Source: Acestrorhynchus altus (taxonomy: Eukaryota; Chordata; Actinopteri; Characiformes; Acestrorhynchidae). From it: 64,000 nt of DNA. The notes beneath the pieces are model-generated. The model did no database searches. It saw only the letters and a program-made list of their open reading frames with translations, and was not told the DNA's origin. Both the position numbers and the translations under genes were made by a program. Shown here piece by piece: positions 1 to 11,191 of the stretch; position 1 is the stretch's first letter, and every line of letters begins with the position of its first letter. The stretch lies in contig CM067522.1 in NCBI GenBank assembly GCA_034509495.1, positions 17,924,928 to 17,988,927 on the forward strand, given 5' to 3'.

Positions 1-20
1 TCATCTGAAATCCATCACAG

Positions 21-1559
21 GAAAGTGTGGTGAAGGCCCTGGAGAAAATCTGTGAACACTTGCCCGATCACTACAAAGAGCAGTGCGACAACATCCTGGA
101 AAACTATGGCAAGCAGATCCTCGACTTCCTGCTCACCTCCGCCACTCCACATACCATTTGCGCTCTGCTGCACTTGTGTCTTGTCCAGGACAGATCTGTT
201 ATGGGTAATCACAGCATTTGTATGCATTTCTCCTATTTTAAAGGCTTCCAGTGCAGTCAGTTCCTACACTCGTCCTGATCACTCTGTTTTTTTCCCACAG
301 TGCCCTATGTGCCATCTGACTGTCAGTCCTGTAGGGTCCTGGTGATCCTGACCCAGATCCGCATAGGCCAGAATGCTACCGAGCTTCAGACATCCTCTGC
401 ACTCTGGAAGACATGCGTTCTCCACCCCAATGCTCTTCCCGGGGTAACTTTGCATCTTTATTACTTAACTCTTACAACCGGAGCTCCGCCCTATGCAGCT
501 ATGTTTTCTAGGGGTATCTCAAAATCAGAGTAACCTACAGACATGATGCACATCTAACCATGGCAGTCTCACAGTGGGATAAACTATCAGAGTAATCCAG
601 CTTGAAAACCCTCTAAAATTCACTTGTTTCCAACTGAATTTCATTAAATTCAATTTAAATGCCACAGCAGCCTTCCAGTGCATGTTTACTGCTCTGTTCG
701 TGTGTGTATATGCTCAACCGATATGCAGACTCTTGACTGATCAGATTTAGGTTTTTTCAATTTTACTTGGAATACTGTCAAGGTTTAAAGAACCCATTAT
801 AAATACCATCAATTTAATCATTATAAATTGTTCAGTAGAAGATCTGAGATATATTATATATATATATCTTATATCTATTTTATAGTCCTTATAAATACGC
901 AAAATTCTCAAACTTTGTAAAGAATTGCAGATACACTACAATCCTCATTCTATATGTGGTTTATTTATTAATTTTAGCTCATTTTTATGAAGACTGATCT
1001 CCCTCTTTTCACAGTGCGAGTTGTTCGTTGAGCATCATGGAGTGGCACTTGTAAGGATTCTTGGCAAAGCAGAAGATGCCTTAAATGCATGCCAGGTAAC
1101 TTCACACCTTTCAGTTTGTACATATTCAGATACAATGAAGTGGTGCAATGGAATGCAATAGAATTCCCAATTAAATGGGTAACACGGGAAGCTAAAGCTG
1201 TACTCGAAAATCTCAGTTTTGAATTAAACATAAGAATGGAAACATGGTCGAAATAAGAACCGACACAAGACCGGCCACACACAAGTATAAATTAGACAAA
1301 AACAAGAACTGTTCATGTTGCAGTGTCTGATAACCTGTTTATATTGTTTGAGTTTGGAAACATATTTTTAATATTCAGTACAAATTTGCTGCCAGATTAA
1401 AATTTCAGAGAAAAATAATTAACTTGATCAAATCTTTTGAATTTGAATAATGCTTTTAATGCCGATTGAGGCCCAGTTTGAAAGTTTTTGCTTTTTCTAA
1501 ATGTCAGTATATTTCTGTCTCCTTTCCTGTAGAAGTTCTTCTGTCGTGGACAAGAATAA
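21..1559 (+). CDS. sftpb: Saposin-repeat protein, 3' end (surfactant protein B-like), partial
   Basis: Four exons are visible: 21-204, 301-443, 1015-1095 and 1533-1559 (TAA). All have AG/GT borders and join in one frame; the gene starts left of the window. The first exon encodes most of a saposin B domain (KICEHLPDHYKEQC, then ICALLHLC). The next three encode a second complete six-cysteine saposin B domain (DCQSC, TC, GC, AC, FC) ending in FFCRGQE. Saposin-type domains bind membrane lipids; surfactant protein B organises surfactant films and prosaposin yields lysosomal saposins. The saposin fold is plain. The choice of sftpb over a prosaposin-like paralogue rests mainly on position: human SFTPB also lies tail to tail with USP39. 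A poly(A) signal follows at 1776. The family is sure; the exact orthologue is moderately sure. Confidence 0.8.
515..765 (-). repeat. Dispersed repeat family B, reverse copy in sftpb intron
   Basis: This part of the intron between 443 and 1015 is the reverse complement of a repeat seen forward at 31425-32045 and 60160-60530. Shared pieces include 'gtgcatgtttactgctctgt' and the adjoining GCATGCAGACTCTGACTGATCAG-like stretch. Confidence 0.65.
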
Positions 1560-1772
1560 GAAGATGGAACTTAAATGAAGTACAAATCGCTGAACTGCTC
1601 TTCCTTGATTTGCAATCTGTCTAATGTTGAAGAAACGTTTGAAGCTTAAAGAAGTTATTCTTTAAATCACTGTTAAAATATTCAACGCCAATCAAAATGT
1701 AAATAAGAAACCTGCATCACAAAGACAGATCAGCTTCTGCTGAAATACTCCCCACACAGTGTTTTTTAAATG

Positions 1773-1781
1773 TTTAATAAA
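1773..1781. terminator. Overlapping convergent poly(A) signals of sftpb-like gene and usp39
   Basis: The nine bases TTTAATAAA read AATAAA on the + strand (1776-1781) and ATTAAA on the - strand (1773-1778). They lie 217 bases after the sftpb-like stop and about 150 bases after the usp39 stop. Both transcripts probably end around here, so their 3' ends would overlap. The motifs are seen; their use is inferred. Confidence 0.6.
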
Positions 1782-1927
1782 CAAACATTTTTTACTATCA
1801 AAATTCAATATTCACTATTCACATTAGGAACATGAAGGTCAAAATTAGGGTTAACAGACATAAGGCTGTGGAACGTAGTCTGCTGCCTTTGTTGTACACA
1901 TTCTACTCAGTAGGGCTTCTAACTTGA

Positions 1928-4900
1928 TCATGCCCCTGTGTGGCTGTTTCCCTTATCTTCAGTTTCTTTCCTCTTCCATATCTGAAAGATGAAATTAAAG
2001 AGGTCATTTTACTCCAAATTCAACAAATTACAGTAATAATTTTACACAAATTCTTAAATTAGTTTAAGGTCATCCTGCCTTGATTTCTGAATGCATCTAA
2101 ATAACTTCCAGAGACTAACCTGTATATATGCTTCCGACAGTGTGATCATCTGTGGCAAGATGTCTGTCACTTGCAAGTCTTGAAGTTCATACCACTTCCC
2201 TGTACCCTGTGACACATTCAGAGATTCATTCAGCAGTCTACTCCACATCTGCTGCACTCAGTACAGGGCTGAGTGGCTCAGTGGTCTAAGGTGCTACCTA
2301 AGGTGCTAAGGTGCTACCACTATGATCTAAGCATTGCAAGTTGGAATCCCGGATCATGCTGCTTGCCGGAGGCGGCCAGGCCCAGAGAGAGAGCAATTGG
2401 CCCACTCTCTCCCCACATTGCAGGTCTCTGTGGGGAGACAGCGGGCCAACTGCTCTCCTGCTGGGCTCTGGCCACCAACGGCAAGCAGCGTGATCCGGGA
2501 TTCGAACTTGCAATGCTTAGATCATAGTGGTCAGACACTTGCAATGTGGGGAGAGAGCACCTCCCTCACTGGGTGGGTAGATGGCGCTCTCTCCCCACAT
2601 TGCAGGTGCCTGTTGCAGCTTGACAGTGTTTGGAGGACTGAGTAGTAGTAGGTCTTACTTCGCTGAACCTAGTGATCAAAAGAGGAGGAGAGGAACTCAC
2701 ATGGTGCAGGACATGAATTCTGTAGGCCCCTTCTGAAGGTTTGCCATCATGCACTACATTGGCCACCAAGTCATAGGTTGTGCTCTTCTCTGTAGCCTGG
2801 GCCTCCTCGGTAAGATATTCACGTAGGTCAACATTCCTGCAAAATGTAAGATTACTTTACAAAATTCCATGCATATGCATTTTTGTTGCATTCCCTGTTA
2901 ATGTAATGTCCATCAGTGAAATCATAGTGTAAACCTGCTAAAAATTCTTTGTTTTATTATCCCAATATATCGCAAAACAGCTAGATATTGTCCATATTCA
3001 TGCAGCCCTGAATAAAAAGGACTTTTATTTAAAGATGTTTTTGAATGATTGATATAAAATGGAAACTCACGTTATAGGAAAGTTGACAATGGTGGGGTTC
3101 TTTTCAACAAAAAAGTTGTTCTTGGTGAATCGTTTGATGCAGAAGATGAGGTACGGAGGGAGTTTGGTTAACTGGAACCGTTTGAGGAAGTTTTCTTTGT
3201 ATGTTTTGTACTCCTGTGGCAGAAAACAAGAGAACAAGGTTCCACATGATCAAAGGCCATTTCCTTTCCCATCACATAGAAACCGTTGCACACAGCTGTA
3301 AATGTGTTTGTAAAGATGATTTGATCTAATCTAGTCTATCTAGGACTGGTCTGATCTAATCTAATCTAAGGAAGTCATTCAAAGTGGTTCAAGTCAAAAT
3401 ATGAACTGTAGACTTTTTTTATACTTAAACAAAAAATCTAATTTACTATACAAAATGAAAGTGAACCTACACACGAGCGTGTGCTGATAAAACAGTAAAC
3501 ATGAAAAAGAAAAAATGGACTTTATCACATGTAACTCTCCAAGGCTGGACTTCAACCCCATTGGAAAATACACTCTGGCTGGTTGTAATTGTGCAGGCAG
3601 CATGAGTTCTCCTGGTACGTGGGTCAGCAACATGAACAGACTCTTTCAATGCCCTCTTGCGGCTCCACGGCAGAATTAAAAATCATTATCTGCAGTAAAT
3701 GGAGCTTCTACACCCTCCAACAAAAAGAGCTAATCAGTTTTCTGCTTACAAAGTCCCACCCTTCAACAAAAAGAATCAACCAGCTTGTTTGACACAGATC
3801 TGTGCAGCACAGTTTCTAGAACAAGCAGAAAAATCCTGTGATTTTTGGTGCATCACTGATCCAAACACCACAAATTATACAGGTTTTTATATGTGACTCA
3901 GAATCTGTGTTTAACTATAGATTATCTGTTTGTTAATCCTGCGCTGTTTTAGAAACACAGTTCTGCTGGGAGTTAAAAGTTGTAATTTCAGTTTACAGTT
4001 GAATCCTCAACACGTTCTGCCGCTTGATGTTTTCGGCGCAACTCTGCATAATTCCATAAAAATGGTGCTGCACCACATGCGCCTTTAAAGGAACAGTTTT
4101 ACTAAATTATAAATGTTGAACTGCTGATTATCCAACCTTTTACCCTATAGATCGTTGAGCAGACGGCACAACTAACAATAAAACGGACCTAAAACGTTGT
4201 GGCTTCGAAGGAGGTTGGATTTTGGTTGATACTGAGTGTATTGACTTCTGAACATCTCTGATATCAGCAGGAGGATTTAATGAAAAGGCATAAATAAACA
4301 AAATGTTCGACACTGAACATTAAAATCCCACAGATGGGACCGTTTCATATATGGACCAGCCACAGCAAATCACACTAATGGGTCTGTTCTTGCAGGTTCA
4401 AAATTAATTTCTCAAAGAATCAAAATCTCAGAACCACCATGAAACATATCAGACACAGACAGTGTATTAATCACCATTAGGTACTTCTATACATTGAAAT
4501 TCTTTGAATGTCTGGTTCCAATCCCCACCACTATGGACATATCAGTCAACAAGTTTCCCTAGAATGGTTCATTTATCTGATTACTCCGAATGTCTGTCCA
4601 CATTAACCATTTGCTTATGCAGAAATGGAAAAAAAAGTACACTTTATATATAAATAGATGGTACCTTCTCCGTGTTCCCATTAAACTTGGCCAGAATGTT
4701 GAAAAGAGGAACTTGAGGGATGATCAGCTGCTCTTTCTCATCTTTGTACAGAGGTGCTGTAGGCAGGTCCAGAGTGAGGTACAGAAAGGTGGATTCCAAC
4801 ATCTCTTCCTGATACTCTTCCTTCTGCAGCAGAGCCTCTTTTTCTTCAGCAGGCTGCAGTGAAAAGGACAAATTGGAGCAGTTGTGAGCCAAGAAACAGG

Positions 4901-7900
4901 CTGATTATTCTGTATTCATTCAGGGTGTTAAAAATAACAAAAATGAACAATGACATTTTAAAACATTCACAATCACAATACATTCTGTACAATGGAGCAA
5001 GATATGTGGCAGAGAAGTCAGAACAGACTAAATGTACCAGCAAAATAATACTGGAACAGTCATTATCTTTTCTGCTTCTTCCTGAATAGGATTGTGATTG
5101 ATCCAGAGCCCACCTAGAGTCATCTGGTAGGAATATCAGGAGGAAACCTCTGAGGACACGGGGAGAACACACCAAACACCAGACAGCAACCTGAGCGAGA
5201 ATCGAACCCTCAACCCCCCACACACTACCTGCTACCAAACTGTTACATTTATAATAAATAGTATAGCTATATCATTATTGTTATTAGGGCTGGGCAATAT
5301 ATCCATATTTGACTGCTTCGTGCCAGAGTTTGGTAGAGGAGGGATAATGATATGGGGTTGTTTATCAGCAGTTGACCTAAGCCGCTTAATTAGGGGAAGA
5401 GAAAGGAATCTTAATTATGGGAACGCACGTTTCTGTTCTGTGTTTCGGTTCACGTTTATGACTGCGCCCCAGAGCGCAAAGTGAGCTGCATGAAGTTTGG
5501 TGCGAAAAAACTTAAAATAGCCCACCTACCCCACCCATCCCCTTGATGACCAAGAACAGAGGCTGGTAAGTTAGGCCCCTCTGGACCAACATAAGGGTCT
5601 GACCTCACAAATGCTCTTTTGGATTAATGGCCAAGACAATAAATGTTGTATTTGTGAAAATATGAAGCCTTCCCAGAAGATTGAAACCTGTTACAGCTGC
5701 AAAACGTGGAGCTACATATCAGTGCCAATGGATTAAGAATGCAATGTCATAAATGCTCCTGTAGGTGTAACATGCTGCTCCAATACCTTTGTCCATATAT
5801 TTCAGTTTATTCAATAAGCTAATAATATCATTACATTTTTTCATCTTAAATTTTTAATATCCTGGCATTTCAAGGTCTGCTAAGCGATATTGGCATATAA
5901 AGGCTTGTAATCTGCAGAACCAAGTTTTAGTACAGGAGAGTCAAATTAAAAGATACATAACATAATGCTCAAACTCAAGCGTGACATACCAAATCTGGGT
6001 GAGGAAGCTTCTTTGAGAAGATACGCATGGATCCCTGGAACACCTTTGTAAGAATAGCTGCAAAGTACAAAGCAGTGTAGCATATTAATAGATATGGCTT
6101 GTGCAACATAACATTAATGTTGCATAAACACACCCATACTTAGACAAGAGCAGTCATAAAGATATAATTAAAGATTTAATTATTTATTTTTTTCCACATC
6201 ATATCGTATATCACCATTCAGTTACAATTGCTTGAGATATGATTTTTGGTCCATATCGTCCAGCCCTACTAAATACTGAACCTATGTATGTAAGAATGTA
6301 CATACAGCTTCTAATATAATCACAACTTTGCAAAAATCTGCCAGAGTATGGACGTGGGAACACAGAAACTCACATGGCTTTTTCTTGGTTCCACCCAGGG
6401 CTCCATGCAGTGCATTCAGGAACCAAGACAGAAAGTCCACAGCATCTCCTACAGGTCAAAGAGAGCATGACATTGAGCTCATTAAACAGCGTTGACTTGG
6501 TTTTTTTTAATGTGTTATATATTTTTGGGTGATCCTTTAAAGTTTGGACTCATGTCAATCTGTCCATACAGTACCTTGCCTGGTGATCTGGAAAGTTTTC
6601 TTGCTGCAAAGCACCACCGCCTGCAGCATTTCATGCGGAGAAACGTGAGCTTTGAAGTTGCGTGGGTTCCACAGCTTCCGCATGAGCTCGCCAAAGCGTT
6701 GCACTAGCAGAAACATGATGTCACCGGGTGGCCGGCGAATTCCATGATAGTTCTCCTCCTCTAAAAAGTAGTTCCGCAGGGGAGGCACGTTGGACAAGGC
6801 CTATGATGGAAGCAGCAGAATAAGTTTAAGAGTCTACAAAATCACTGCCGATTTATAGAGAAATTTATGCATCAAATATAATTGAGAACTTAATCATTCA
6901 ACAAGACAGTGCTTCAACGGAAAGGACATTATCAGGGGGAGAAACTGTTTGATGCAGTTAAATCCTTATTTGGTAATAAAGATGCAAAAGAATTTCCATC
7001 CATCCTTCATCTGCCGCTCATCTGGGCTCCGGGTCATGTCGGGCAGCAGCCTAAGCCTTTTGCCTTAATGTTAGACAGTCATACCTGAAGAACGACGTTC
7101 GCGTAGTCGTTGGCTTTGATGTTATTGAGTCCCACGATGCCAGGCAAGTAAGTTGTACCATCATAAGCCCTGTACAACTTTCCCTGCTTATCCAAATTGG
7201 AGATGTGCGGTTTGGTGAATGTTGGCTTCAGAACATACTACAGACAGAAACACTTCATTAACACTTTTATCAAAGTACACAAAATAAATGAGTAAACATG
7301 AGTAATTAAAGGAGCAAAAGAATTGAACATTCCATTTTATACATTCAGAACAAAGTCAGTAACTAACTCTATACGTAATATCAGTTATCAGTGTTTCAGA
7401 CAACAGGGGCCATATTTCACAAATGTATTGATCCTGAAAAGTAAACCATGAATTTAAATCTGTTCATTAACACTGCAATACTCCTCAGACCCCTCACTTT
7501 TAGAAAGCCTTCAGACCTTAACCCACCAGACATGTCATGAAAGAGTAGGTCGTGAAAAGAAGCCCTTCAACATCACTGACTCATCTAAACCCTGATGGAG
7601 TTGACAACCAGTTAGTGGACAGCTTTGGCTGAAATTATTGCTGTCAAAACAGAAACAAGTTACTGAAAATAGTAAAATCTACTTTTTTATGAGAGACATT
7701 GAAATGTTGGGTATTTTTTTCTTAATAAATAAATATAAAAATTACAATGTTTGGTAATTTGTGTAACTGACATCTCTTTATTACATTTTACAACTTAAAA
7801 TGGGTCTCTAATCCCATTCATGCAGAAATACAGACAATTGTGAAGGTTTTACACACTTTCTAGCAACATGGTAGCATCTCCTTCAACCAAAGTATAGTTC

Positions 7901-10006
7901 ATTAACTAGCAGCTTATTGCTTTGCCACAGTAATGAACTCCACTCACTCACTGCACAGCCTGTAGCTCTTTCTCCAGCTCCTTACACAAACCAACACATA
8001 CCATTGACTCCACTCACTCACTGTAGTTGTTGTCTCTTTGTCTAATTATGAATTGTTGTTGTGATCTTAGCTCTACACTAAGGGCAACAAGAAACTGTTG
8101 AAATCAACCTCCAGGTCCACCATACAGTCTTAATCCTGTTAACTTCCCTTCATTCTTTTGCTCGGTCACTTACGTTACTAAAGGAGTCTTACTTAGCAGC
8201 GCCGTTCAGCTGAGTGATGCAGTGTTTGCAATAAAACGTGCTACATAACATCACGGTTCGAACACTTCTCAACCAATCAGCTTACACGGCTGAAACTAAC
8301 TGTTGTATAATATTGAGCAACAAACAGAATTTGATTTATTAAATAAATCTACAACATAAGATACTCATTATTAATGCTTTCATCTCCACTCACTGTGATG
8401 TCCTCAAGCGATGAATCAATGATCTCGTAGTTGTCAGGTAGACAGTAGAACTTGAGTGTATGAAGATTTAAGAAGACATGATGTGTGAACTGAACACTGT
8501 GGGTGTACGCGTGGGACTTCAGGCCTCTCCCTGTAACACACACAAATATATCATGCAATATTTCATCTGATATCAGGACCAATGTAGCTGCAGCTGTTTT
8601 TGATCCCCAGGGAAATTGAGACAATCTAAGAATGGATGTACCTAAATGGCCTACTGGCACTCATTATTACAGTGATACAACAATGTTTCAAATCTTACCT
8701 TGGAAATATTTTCCACAGATCAGACAGGCGTACACATTAATGTGCGAGAGAGAGATTGAGCACAGTTTTTCAAAGTCAAAATCCAAAACACTCCTAAATA
8801 AAAGAGACAAACAAAACAGCTTATGACACAACTCTACTCTGAGTTGACAGATTTAACACAGTGCCATTCAATCGTTACTAAACATCCTGTATGCCAACCT
8901 GTTGATCGTGTCAAGGTACGGACAGTGCCGGCTCCTTTTGTCTTTAGTGTCGTGAGAACGTGGCACTTTTCCCCGCACTTCTGCGAATCAGACATTAGAA
9001 AATCAAAATCTAAAATTTTCAAAATCAATAGCAATGCAATAACATTAATAATAATAATGTTATTAACTATGTGCATAAATCACCACGTTTCTCACAGGTC
9101 AATGCAATTATACATATTACTAATATTTATGTTTTTCTATTTAATTAGTACTTTTGTTTTATTTATTTACTTATTTAGTATCTGGTCTTTAAACATCTTT
9201 TCAGTATTTAGACATCTTTTAAAAAACCTCAATCTGAATTGCACAACTTTCATATAATGCATCCACATTAAAGCTTTTCCTACTGGTTAATTTCACTGAT
9301 TATTGTCTTCACTGCCTCAGAGGCAGCGCTGCCTCCCTGTACAATTCCAATGGAGCTGATTTATTACTAGAAGATCAGAAAACAGCAAACACACCCTAAT
9401 AATAAAGCACTCAAACATATTTCACTAGAAATAACTGAACTGATAGATGAAACTATCTCCCATGGATTTATTTTGGGTTTCCTGGGTATGTTCCTGGGTA
9501 TGTTCAAAACCAGATGTTAGTAACCAACATCTGCAGATCTGTGCAAAAGCACCAAACCCCTGCTGAAGTCTGCTGTGGCCTTAATTTACAGTCCTCCATT
9601 AAACCTTTGTTTAATTGGCTTTAGACACAGCTTGTGAAAAGTCTAAATGTCTTATTTTAAAATACAAAGAATAAACAGCAGTTTGGCTAAATGATTTATT
9701 TGGTTATAAAGATGAAATATGTGATAATTATGGGTATTGCAGGTCCAGTTTGTGTAATCCGCTCCAGGATTTGGTTCCGACTGCCTGAGCGGTTTGTGAT
9801 TGGCTGAGCCGCAGCGCAGCCGTTTCGGCGGTCAGAACAAAATCCGGCAGCGGATTCCCAGGACCTAGATTTCCTAAAACGTGCACAATTCAAATCGGAC
9901 AGCCCCCATCACGTTTATTCTAAGTGCTATCAAAGTAAAAACGCCCTACAAACATACCTTCTTCTTCATCCTCATCGACATCTCGTTCTCTTTTCAGACT
10001 CAACAT
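1928..10006 (-). CDS. usp39: Ubiquitin-specific peptidase 39 (U4/U6.U5 tri-snRNP splicing factor)
   Basis: Thirteen coding exons: 9958-10006, 8899-8980, 8699-8793, 8394-8530, 7085-7237, 6575-6800, 6374-6448, 5990-6057, 4665-4853, 3071-3213, 2701-2836, 2120-2206 and 1928-1981. They total 1494 nt (497 codons plus stop) in one frame with GT/AG borders. The start is the first ATG after an in-frame stop at 10121-10123, giving MLSLKRERDVDEDEEE. This is about 70 residues shorter than the 565-residue human protein, which has a longer basic N terminus. A UBP-type zinc finger follows (from C36), then a USP fold. The catalytic Cys box reads GLNNIKANDYANVVLQ with Asp165 where active proteases have Cys, so like its family it should be a non-protease. 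USP39/Sad1 is needed for tri-snRNP function in pre-mRNA splicing in the nucleus. The last exon ends in ...TGA after HTGA. Head to head with c2orf68. Confidence 0.97.
2268..2620. repeat. tRNA-derived SINE arranged as an inverted dimer (long hairpin)
   Basis: The left arm starts with an A-box-like GTGGCTCAGTGGTCTAAGG and has a B-box-like GTTGGAATCCC near 2341. From about 2400 the same sequence returns on the other strand and ends near 2536 (GGGATTCGAACTTGC). Arms of roughly 105 bases pair almost perfectly around a loop near 2415-2435. It lies inside the usp39 intron between 2207 and 2700. Related single copies lie at 46213, 53699 and 62709. Confidence 0.8.
5087..5240 (+). repeat. Dispersed fish repeat, usp39 intron
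   Basis: It contains the sequence GGAGGAAACCTCTGAGGACACGGGGAGAACA-like block and ATCGAACCCTCAACC. The same layout appears at about 57340-57600. Such blocks are common in teleost genomes. The element class is not determined. Confidence 0.55.
5285..5340 (+). repeat. End of an AGGGCTGGGC-type MITE, usp39 intron
   Basis: TAGGGCTGGGCAATAT at 5285 matches the terminal repeat of the element at 16227-16627. An opposite end (CCATATCGTCCAGCCCTA) lies at 6251-6268. usp39 exon 5990-6057 lies between them, so the two ends are most likely separate truncated copies. Confidence 0.5.
7930..8290 (+). repeat. Dispersed repeat shared with 19290-19520, usp39 intron
   Basis: CCACTCACTCACTGCACAGC followed by CTCCAGCTCCTTAC occurs here and again near 19310. 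Both copies also share a CACGGTTC(G/C)AACACTTCTC block further on. The class is unknown. Confidence 0.5.
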
Positions 10007-10795
10007 GTTTTCCTGTTTAATTCTGCGAATCTTTGCAGCGTATAGATCGACACCGTCCACAACACACGAACTCCCAGCAACACCCGCGGCCCCAAAACAG
10101 GAAGCGCGACAAGCCAAATTTCAAGTTTATACATAATTGGCAGATATTTCCTAACATTTAAGGTTATTTATGGTATATCTAGGGATATTTATGGTATAAA
10201 TATTTTTATATAAAGCCATATTTTACATTATTTGATTTATTTAGTTTCGTGTTTGCTGTCTGGTCTACCAGTAGACTTTGTTGAAACGTCAATAAAATAG
10301 GTTTGTGCAGAATTATTCTATATTATATCTTTCTAATATTATTTAAAATATACTAATAATAAACAATAAAAACAGAAGTACTGTTTCAGACTAAAATGCA
10401 GCCTTAATATTTGATTAACCTTCATTTACTATAATTTTAATAATATTGTAATGTTTTAGATTTAATACATAAAATGTATGAAATTTATAAATTTAATAAA
10501 GTTACTTTCATAAATAATTTAATTTTGTAGAATATTATATTATATTTTATTAAATGACTGTTTTACTTTCGTTTTATTTATTTTTTCTTTCTAAAAACAG
10601 GACTTCAATTTTGTAAACATTTCGGTTTTCTACTGCGAACACGTTTAGAAAGACCACAAATAAAACTGATTATAATTATAATAATCATAATAATAAATCC
10701 TGCACATTATTTAAAGTTTACAGATTATTTAAAGTTTTTTTTAGGTCTGTTTGCACTTATATGAAAAACATTTGATAAATACTTCAGTTCTTAAT

Positions 10796-10800
<5 letters not shown>

Positions 10801-10848
<48 letters not shown>
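10801..10848. repeat. (GT)24 microsatellite
   Basis: Uninterrupted GT dinucleotide run of 48 bases in the interval between usp39 and c2orf68. Confidence 0.97.
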
Positions 10849-10850
<2 letters not shown>

Positions 10851-11061
10851 AAAGCACTGTGGATCTATGTGCCTCTGTCCTCATAAAAATAAATGTTTAT
10901 GCAGAAAGAGGAAGGTACCATACCCCTCAGAAAAATCTGAACAAAAACAAACAAAATAACAATATAAACATTTATTTAGTTTAATTTATTTATTTAGTTT
11001 TAGTTCTCCATCCATCCATGTTAAAATACTCCCCCACTGATTCATTGTAATTAGAGAAGCT

Positions 11062-11079
11062 GTCCTCTAGGGGGCAGCA
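11062..11079 (+). promoter_or_regulatory. CTCF-like motif upstream of c2orf68
   Basis: CCTCTAGGGGGCAGC matches the CTCF core consensus CCASYAGRKGGCRS at all but one position. It lies about 115 bases before the c2orf68 start codon. Binding is inferred from the motif alone. Confidence 0.4.
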
Positions 11080-11191
11080 GACGCTCCAGCGTATCCAAGC
11101 TGCTCTAAACTAAAGGAAGAAGACGATGCAGTTGCTTGGAGACATCTGTCCGTCACTCTTCTGTTTCTTTTCGGGGCTGCGGGTCTGAAAC

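Larger units (their letters stand above)
10007..11191. promoter_or_regulatory. Divergent interval between usp39 and c2orf68
   Basis: The start codons of two oppositely transcribed genes lie 1.19 kb apart here. The half next to usp39 (10010-10110) and the half next to c2orf68 (11050-11190) are GC-richer; the middle is strongly AT-rich and contains a GT microsatellite. No TATA box is evident on either side. Housekeeping genes paired head to head often share regulation. The promoter role is inferred from position. Confidence 0.55.

Noticed and set aside
2268..2345. tRNA gene
   Set aside because: A- and B-box-like sequences are present, but no cloverleaf forms and several related copies exist with a common body, so it is a SINE head.
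5285..6268. One complete 1-kb transposon between facing AGGGCTGGGC ends
   Set aside because: A real usp39 exon (5990-6057) lies between the ends, so they are better explained as separate fragments.
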